From: Bacteroidales bacterium
GTDB taxonomy: Bacteria > Bacteroidota > Bacteroidia > Bacteroidales > P3
DNA length: 64,000 nt
Assembly (NCBI GenBank): GCA_016280915.1
Contig: JAEEHQ010000054.1
Location: forward strand, 1-64,000
Direction: 5' to 3'
Part shown: one piece after another, positions 58,144 to 64,000 of the stretch
Position numbering within the stretch: position 1 is the stretch's first letter
Layout of the letters: each line of letters begins with the position of its first letter
Translations under genes and position numbers: made by a program
The notes under the pieces: model-generated
What the model saw: only the letters and a program-made list of their open reading frames with translations
What the model was told of the DNA's origin: nothing
Database searches by the model: none

Positions 58144-58689
58144 TTAGCGAATGGTTTCGATGGCCTCGTCCGTCCAGTTCTGCAAAAACTCTATAACCTT
58201 CTTTCGGTTGTAGCCCTTGCCCTCTTCCAGGTAGGCGCTGTTCTGTATGTGGAGGACGCTGCCGTCGTGGTTCAGGATGACAAAGACCGGATAGCCAAAG
58301 CGGCCGGGGTTGCCCAGTCGCAGCAGGGCATCCTTGTTTTTGTTCTCCTTCGAGGTGTTCACGTGTATGTAGACATAGTGCTTCTCAATGAGCTCGGCAA
58401 TCTCTTTGTCCTCGGTAATGAAGTTGGCAAAGCGCAGGCACCAGGGGCACCAGTTGCCGCCCACCTGGCATATCACTTTGCGTCCCGTGGCTTCGGCCCT
58501 CTCGAGGGCTTGGTCAATCTGCTCTATGGCATCAATCTTCTCGTCATAGACCTTTTCGTACACTTTCTCGTCGCCGGCCTTGACCTCTGTCTTGGTTTCG
58601 GATTTCTTTTTCTTGGTTTTGGCCATGTCTTGGGCCATCATGGGCATTGTCAGGAGGACTGCCATCAGTAAAAGCGCGATTCTTTTCAT
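58144..58689 (-). CDS. Thioredoxin-like (DUF255-type) secreted protein
   Basis: 181 aa; signal peptide; VICQVGGNWCPWCLRFANFI WCxxC. Confidence 0.88.
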   Translation of the reverse strand: MKRIALLLMAVLLTMPMMAQDMAKTKKKKSETKTEVKAGDEKVYEKVYDEKIDAIEQIDQALERAEATGRKVICQVGGNWCPWCLRFANFITEDKEIAELIEKHYVYIHVNTSKENKNKDALLRLGNPGRFGYPVFVILNHDGSVLHIQNSAYLEEGKGYNRKKVIEFLQNWTDEAIETIR

Positions 58690-58728
58690 GCTATTTTTTA
58701 TTATTTATATGTAGGATATTTCTATTTG

Positions 58729-58803
58729 TCAAGAATTAGAGAATTGGAGAATTTATATAAATTTGATAAGAATGAGAGGCTTTTATTGCAAGCAATAAAT
58801 AGA
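58729..58803 (+). repeat. Dispersed AT-rich repeat, leader module copy 3
   Basis: TCAAGAATTAGAGAATTGGAGAATTTATATAAATTTGATAAGAATGAGAGGCTTTTATTGCAAGCAATAAATAGA. Confidence 0.6.
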
Positions 58804-58828
58804 TGTTGCCTGTGTTTACAAGCCTTTG

Positions 58829-60154
58829 TCATAGTGCCCTTGCGGCTGCCTCCAGGCTTTCCCGCTGCGAGGGGTCGGCGATAGAGATGAGCAGCTGGGC
58901 TCTTTCTCTGAGAGAGCGACCGTAGAGGTTCACGGCGCCGTGCTCGGTAACCACCCATTGGGTGAGGGTGCGCGGGGTCACCACGCCGGCCCCCGGGGTG
59001 AGGGTGGGGACAATCTTGCTGCGCCCTTTGGCGGTCATCGAGGGCATGGCGATGATGGGTATGCCGCCCTGGCTGTAGGTGGCACCCAGGATAAAGTCGA
59101 GCTGTCCCCCGCTGCCCGAGAAGATGCGGCTGCCTATCGAGTCGGAGCAGACCTGTCCGCTCAGGTCAATCTCAATGGCCGAGTTGAGGGCCACCACGCG
59201 GGGGTTCTGTGCGATGACCATGGGCGAGTTGGTGTAGCCCACGTCTTTCATCAGCACCTGCGGGTTGTGGTCGACAAAGTCATACAGCGGCTGGTTGCCC
59301 TTCAGAAACATGGCCACCAGCTTGCCTGGGTCGGTCTTCTTCAGGCGGCCATTGATGATGCCTTTCTCCACCAGGGGAATCACGTCGTCGGTAAACATCT
59401 CGCTGTGCACGCCCAGGTCCTTGTGGTCCATCAGCTGCGCCAGCACCGCGGTGGGTATGTTGCCGATGCCTATCTGCAGGGTGGCCCCGTCGGGAATGAG
59501 GGCGGCGGCATGGCGGCCGATGGCCCTGTCGGTGTCGGTCAGCGGGGCGCGGCCGGCCTCGGCCAGGGGCTGGTCGTGGCGCACCAGCAGGGTGGGCACC
59601 TCCCTGCCGCCCATGGCAATGGCGGTGCCGGTAGGGCCGCCGGCGGTCAGCTGCAGCAGGGCGTCGCCATAGGTGTAGGGCATGTGGCTGTTCACCTGTG
59701 CCAGCACCACGCGGGCACGTCCTATGGCCTCGGGCATGTAGTCGACCGAGGTGCCCAGCGACACGCGTCCCTGGCTGTCGGGCTCGCTAACGGTGAGCAT
59801 CACCACATCGCAGCCCAGGGTGCCGCTGGTTATGAACCGAGGGCACTCGCTCAGCGAACACGGTATGTAGTCGGCCTGACCGCCCTGAGTGGCCTTGCGC
59901 ACGTTGGCACCCACAAAGAACGAGTTGAGCTGGAAGATACCCTTGTATTGTGGCAGCACATAGTCGGCATAGCCTTCTGTGTAGAAATGGCTGACATGCA
60001 GGTCCGACAGCCCGCCGCGGTCGGCCCGCCGCACCAGGGCCTGGATGAGCAATTCGGGAGCGGCGGCCACGCAGGGCCAGTAAAGGTAGTCGCCTGTGCG
60101 TATCTGTTCAACGGCCGTGTCGGCAGTAGTGTATTCAATGTGTGGCATGGGCAT
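58829..60154 (-). CDS. Acetyl-CoA hydrolase/transferase family protein
   Basis: 441 aa; ATLQIGIGNIPTAVLAQLMDHKDLGVHSEMFTDDVIPLVEKGIING; GSGGQLDFILGATYSQGG. Confidence 0.92.
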   Translation of the reverse strand: MPMPHIEYTTADTAVEQIRTGDYLYWPCVAAAPELLIQALVRRADRGGLSDLHVSHFYTEGYADYVLPQYKGIFQLNSFFVGANVRKATQGGQADYIPCSLSECPRFITSGTLGCDVVMLTVSEPDSQGRVSLGTSVDYMPEAIGRARVVLAQVNSHMPYTYGDALLQLTAGGPTGTAIAMGGREVPTLLVRHDQPLAEAGRAPLTDTDRAIGRHAAALIPDGATLQIGIGNIPTAVLAQLMDHKDLGVHSEMFTDDVIPLVEKGIINGRLKKTDPGKLVAMFLKGNQPLYDFVDHNPQVLMKDVGYTNSPMVIAQNPRVVALNSAIEIDLSGQVCSDSIGSRIFSGSGGQLDFILGATYSQGGIPIIAMPSMTAKGRSKIVPTLTPGAGVVTPRTLTQWVVTEHGAVNLYGRSLRERAQLLISIADPSQRESLEAAARAL

Positions 60155-60164
60155 AGCGCGTTAA

Positions 60165-60262
60165 AGTTTAGAGTTGATAGTTTAAAGTTTAGAGTTTAGA
60201 GTTTAGAGTTTAGAGTTTAGAGTTGAAAGTTTAGAGTTTAGAGTTGAAAGTTTAGAGTTGAA
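60165..60262. repeat. 14 x 7-bp tandem repeat (AGTTTAG)
   Basis: AGTTTAG with AGTTGAA/AGTTGAT/AGTTTAA variants directly upstream of the minus-strand CoA-transferase gene. Confidence 0.9.
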
Positions 60263-60502
60263 AGTAACGATTAAAAATAAGGTGTAACTGTTATATGTCT
60301 TTTTTTACTATCACTATCTCCAATCAATGAAAGCAAGTAGCCTTCCCTTGTCTTCTGGCCTGCAAAAATACATATTTTTTTCGAGTTGGGTGGGTTTTGT
60401 TAAAAATATATCTCGCCAAGTCACTTTTTTTTCAATCAATCAAAAGATTTTCTATCTTTGCAACACAAAATAAAACAGAAAATTAATTATAAACAGCACA
60501 TT

Positions 60503-61771
60503 ATGAACAAGTTTTTTATTGCTTTCACCTTTGCCGCTGCTTTCCTGTGCTCCACAGCCATGGCCCAGCAGCCCCAACAACGTCCCGAACAGAAAGATCA
60601 GCCCTGTCAGGAGAAAATGGACAAGCCCTGTCACAACCATGCCCACCAAAACTGCCCCCACCACGCCGAGAAGGGCCAGACCGAGTGCACGCACCAGAAC
60701 CACCAAGGCCAGCAGCCTTGCAGCCATCATGGCGAGCCTGGTCACCAATGCAGCCATCAGGGCGAGGCTGCTCACCAATGCAACCACCAATGCGACCATA
60801 ACCCTGCTGCCTTCCGTCCTCACGGCCAGGCCATCGTAACCCTCTTCGAGCATTTCGGCGCCACCAATGCCCAGGGCGCCTGGACCCAAAACGGTTTCCA
60901 GATGGAACGTGCCTACCTTGGCTACAAATACATGTTCGACCCCCACTGGACCGCCACCATCATCTTCGACGCTTCCGAGGCCACCTTCACCAACGGCATC
61001 GAGCATGTCTTTGTCAAGAACGCCTTCGTCCAGTACAAGCAGAAAGGCCTCACCGCCTCTGCCGGTATCATCCCCACCTCCCATGCCTGGCTTAGCGAGA
61101 AATACTGGGGTCTCCGCTATGTGGCCCGCTCCATGTTCGACCTCTATGGCTTTGGCAATGTTGCCGACCTCGGCTTCAACCTCAAGTACGACATCTGCCA
61201 TTGGTTGAGTGCCGACATCAGCATGCTCAACGGCGAGGGCTTCCGTCGCGTGCAGCTCGACAACCACTTCCTCTACGCCCTCGGTTTCGACCTCCGTCCC
61301 ATCGAGAACCTCGACCTCCGCGTCTATGGCGACATCCAGACGCACGACACCAATGCCGTCACCCGCACCCGCAACAGCGGCATCGACACCACCGTCAACC
61401 AGGTTGCCCGCAAGAACCTCCATTTCTTTGCCGGCTACGACCACCGCTATTTCCGCATCGCTGCCGAGTACAACATGCGCTTTGCCAGCGACTACGTCAA
61501 GGGCGACAACGCCACCGGCCTCTCTGTCTATGCCGTAGGCAAAATCACCCCCAGGCTCAACATCTTCTGCCGCTACGACCGCGGAGTTTCCAGCGACAAC
61601 GACCTGCTTGCCACCGCCTTCCGCTACGACCACGACGGCCAGAACGTCTTTGCCGGTGTCGACTTCCACGTCAACAAGATGGTTGCCGTCTCCCCCGCCA
61701 TCCAGTATCACATCACCCCCGACAACACCACCTCGCTCTACGCCTATCTCAGCTGCAAAGTCAACCTCTAA
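60503..61771 (+). CDS. Porin-like outer membrane protein with His/Cys-rich N-terminal segment
   Basis: Signal peptide MNKFFIAFTFAAAFLCSTAMAQ; 8 Cys and 14 His in about 68 aa; barrel strands ending YAYLSCKVNL. Confidence 0.85.
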   Translation: MNKFFIAFTFAAAFLCSTAMAQQPQQRPEQKDQPCQEKMDKPCHNHAHQNCPHHAEKGQTECTHQNHQGQQPCSHHGEPGHQCSHQGEAAHQCNHQCDHNPAAFRPHGQAIVTLFEHFGATNAQGAWTQNGFQMERAYLGYKYMFDPHWTATIIFDASEATFTNGIEHVFVKNAFVQYKQKGLTASAGIIPTSHAWLSEKYWGLRYVARSMFDLYGFGNVADLGFNLKYDICHWLSADISMLNGEGFRRVQLDNHFLYALGFDLRPIENLDLRVYGDIQTHDTNAVTRTRNSGIDTTVNQVARKNLHFFAGYDHRYFRIAAEYNMRFASDYVKGDNATGLSVYAVGKITPRLNIFCRYDRGVSSDNDLLATAFRYDHDGQNVFAGVDFHVNKMVAVSPAIQYHITPDNTTSLYAYLSCKVNL

Positions 61772-61814
61772 ACCTCGCCCTACGCCTATCTCAGCTGCAA
61801 GGTCAACCGCTAAA
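61731..61814 (+). repeat. 2 x 42-bp tandem duplication spanning the porin stop codon
   Basis: CCTCGCTCTACGCCTATCTCAGCTGCAAAGTCAACCTCTAAA then CCTCGCCCTACGCCTATCTCAGCTGCAAGGTCAACCGCTAAA. Confidence 0.95.
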
Positions 61815-62046
61815 CCTTGCCCCACACATACCCCTAAGGGCTGGCCGGCATCCCCGTGTCAGCCCTTCTTCTCAGCCAACTACCCCCCTCCAGCCCTTCC
61901 CACGCTCTCAGGCACACCCCATCCTAACGGCAATAAACACCTCTCCTCAGTCCCCTGAATCCTCCCCCCAAAAAAGACCTCCCGAGTCCTTCATAACGAC
62001 CCAAACAAATCATCAACAATAAACTATTATTTACCCCTTACCCGTC

Positions 62047-62889
62047 ATGAAAAAAAATCTCCTCCTCCTTGCAGTCGCATTCCTGCTCACCCTGGCCTCC
62101 TGCCGTCAGGCGGCCGACACCTCAACCCCCATCCAGCAGCTCCAAGGCCATCGCTGCCTCCTCCTCACCGCCGACGAGCAGCTCTGGCCCGAAGGCGACA
62201 CCCTCGGGGTCGACAACAGCTACTCCCTCCAGTGGCCTGCCGACGGCCTCCTCACTCCCGACGACGAGCGTCTGATGCTCCTGTGTGCCTTTGGCGACAG
62301 CACCTCCACCTCCTTCCAGCAGGCTGCCGACAAGTGGCTCGACAACAGCTGGCTCTATGAGGACGGCCTCCCCATCCTCCACAAACACCCCGCCGACACC
62401 CTCCCCGCCGACCGTCCCTACAACTATGCCAAGCTCCAGAGCCAGGTCACCACCGACAGCAACCTCCTCACCTTCGTCTTCAGTCAGGAGAGCTCCGCAG
62501 CCTTTGCCGCCCATGGGCTCTACTCCTCGCGCTATGTCACCCTCGACCTCGCCACCCGTCGCATCGTCCGTCTCAACCACCTGGTCGACACCGCCCAACT
62601 GGGCGAGGTCATCGTGCGTGCCCTGCAGGACCTTGTGGTCAACCAACCCACCTTCAACAACCTCTACGACGAGCTCCGCCAAGCCCCCTCCCTGCCTGTG
62701 CCTGCCGACTTCTACATCGACTCCACCCGCAGCACCATCACCCTCGTCTACCAGCTCTACGACGTGAGCCCCTACGCCACCGGCATCCAAAGTGTCGTCC
62801 TCCCCATCTTCTGGCTCTCCAAGCACATCCCCCTCACCCCCTACGCCAAAGAACTCTTCGGCCCCGACGCCTACCTGCCCCAGCAGTAA
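62047..62889 (+). CDS. DUF3298/RsiV-like lipoprotein
   Basis: 280 aa; lipobox TLASCRQ; YVTLDLATRRIVRLNHLVD...DFYIDSTRSTITLVYQLYDVSPYATG. Confidence 0.75.
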   Translation: MKKNLLLLAVAFLLTLASCRQAADTSTPIQQLQGHRCLLLTADEQLWPEGDTLGVDNSYSLQWPADGLLTPDDERLMLLCAFGDSTSTSFQQAADKWLDNSWLYEDGLPILHKHPADTLPADRPYNYAKLQSQVTTDSNLLTFVFSQESSAAFAAHGLYSSRYVTLDLATRRIVRLNHLVDTAQLGEVIVRALQDLVVNQPTFNNLYDELRQAPSLPVPADFYIDSTRSTITLVYQLYDVSPYATGIQSVVLPIFWLSKHIPLTPYAKELFGPDAYLPQQ

Positions 62890-62962
62890 AGCAACCACTC
62901 ACCCACCCATGGCGGTATCATCTTACTCAACCTAGCAGTGCTAGTGGATCTTATGATATATC

Positions 62963-63088
62963 TGACTGATTTTTCAACAGCCTCGAAGGCTGAATCTCAA
63001 TAACCCCAGATAAGGAACGCAGTCTGGGGCATTCAAAACATCATTTTTCAAAGCGTCCTGAATGGACGCGCTCTCAAAAAATCAGTCA
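62963..63088 (+). repeat. Structured dispersed element, copy C (closing stem plus three hairpins)
   Basis: Closing stem TGACTGATTTTT/AAAAATCAGTCA; hairpins CAGCC/GGCTG, CCCCAGA/TCTGGGG, GCGTCC/GGACGC; conserved TCTCAATA and GCTCTCAAAA. Confidence 0.8.
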
Positions 63089-63170
63089 TAATTCAAACTA
63101 GAGCGTTTTTTTTTCGGGTGTCTTTGAAAAGAAACTTTCCTCCGCCTTTCTTAATTATCTATGGCAACTG

Positions 63171-63200
63171 TTGATTATTTGCAAAAAAGTAGTATATTTG
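63171..63200 (+). promoter_or_regulatory. Bacteroidetes-type promoter
   Basis: TTG - 19 nt - TATATTTG. Confidence 0.7.
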
Positions 63201-63221
63201 CATCGGGTAAAAAGCTGCGCC

Positions 63222-64000
63222 GTGCCAATAAAACTGTATAAACTACTAACTCTCATTCTATTATTGTTTCCCATGGTGGGTGAAGCCCAGGAAACTCCAT
63301 CCACCATGGTGACTACCAATCTGGATGTGGTGGACGATAGTGACAACCTGATCTCGCTGCGCGAAGCGGTCGATTACTCCCGTACGGGCACCTGCGGTAA
63401 TGTCATCACTTTCAACCTGCCCAGCTCCTGCAGCAATACCATCAGCCTTACCGGTTCCATCAATCTCAACCACGACACCTGTACCATCGATGGCACCAAC
63501 CTCGGTCCCAATGGCGGACGGATACGGCTGACCTCGGCAAACAGCAGCCGCCTTTTCTACGTCATCATCTACGCCCAGCTCACCCTCCAGAACCTCGATA
63601 TGGCCCTCGCCTACGAAGCTGTGCGCCAAGGCGGAGCCATCCTGTGCAACAACGCCACCCTCATCGCCCGCAACTGCCAGTTCGACACCAACTTCTCGGG
63701 TTTCAACGGCGGCGCTATCTCCAGTCGCGGTACGGCCAGTCGTCAGGCAGTCCTCTGTTTAGAGAACTGCACCTTCCGCGGCAACGTGGCCACGGCCACC
63801 GCGTCGCAGCAGTATGGCGGTGCGGCAATCTACTGCATCCGAACCGATGCCATCATCAAATCCTGCTCGTTCATCCAGAATGAGGGCCATTGGGGTGGGG
63901 CGGTGAAGTTGGAGCTGTCCTCCGTCGAGATAGACAGCTGCTCTTTTCTTCACAACACCAGCCTAAACCGAGGTGGCGCATTGGAAACGGTCAACTCCTA
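63222..64000 (+). CDS. CSLREA/right-handed beta-helix surface protein (partial, runs off window)
   Basis: GTG start: VPIKLYKLLTLILLLFPMVGEAQETPSTMVTTNLDVVDDSDNLISLREAVDYSRTG...; repeated GGAI/NCxF beta-helix turns; open to window end. ATG at 63273 is an alternative start. Confidence 0.8.
   Translation, partial: MPIKLYKLLTLILLLFPMVGEAQETPSTMVTTNLDVVDDSDNLISLREAVDYSRTGTCGNVITFNLPSSCSNTISLTGSINLNHDTCTIDGTNLGPNGGRIRLTSANSSRLFYVIIYAQLTLQNLDMALAYEAVRQGGAILCNNATLIARNCQFDTNFSGFNGGAISSRGTASRQAVLCLENCTFRGNVATATASQQYGGAAIYCIRTDAIIKSCSFIQNEGHWGGAVKLELSSVEIDSCSFLHNTSLNRGGALETVNS

Noticed and set aside
60165-60262. Possible CRISPR array
   Set aside because: Units are 7 bp with no spacers; simple tandem repeat. 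No CRISPR array or cas gene was seen anywhere in the window.
60452-61825. 457-aa minus-strand ORF
   Set aside because: Antisense to the porin; Gly/Val/Asp/Glu low-complexity translation.
61201-62022. 273-aa plus-strand ORF
   Set aside because: Out-of-frame reading of the porin 3' half; Arg/Pro/His/Gln-rich artefact.

Overview
This 64 kb window is a Bacteroidales-type chromosome segment. The evidence is promoters of the form TTG-N19-TANNTTTG, T9SS sorting domains, PorD/DUF4835 and many Bacteroidetes DUF families. It carries roughly 48 credible protein genes, one tRNA-Leu(CAA), RNase P RNA, a cobalamin riboswitch and a probable yybP-ykoY (Mn2+) riboswitch. Core genes include rnz, era, rplY, prs, nadE, gyrB, dnaA, serC, serA, nfo, dus, trmO and pepE. 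Accessory content includes a fimbrillin-like locus, an ECF sigma factor paired with a TM protein ending in a CHU_C/gliding-motility-type domain, a C10 protease fused to a beta-helix and a T9SS tail, a three-gene glycosyltransferase/membrane cassette, a TerC-MntP operon, a His/Cys-rich porin and a terminal CSLREA/beta-helix protein.
 Most interesting non-coding signals: (1) a dispersed ~127-nt element with a variable but complementary closing stem and three covarying hairpins (full copies at 22168-22294 and 62963-63088, truncated copy at 51402-51525); (2) a promoter-driven leader RNA at 2255-2541 with mutually exclusive terminator and antiterminator pairings; (3) an orphan B12 riboswitch whose ORF ends after 12 codons at a dispersed repeat; (4) a Mn-riboswitch expression platform upstream of terC-mntP. 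All family calls come from reading motifs in the translations; no searches were run.
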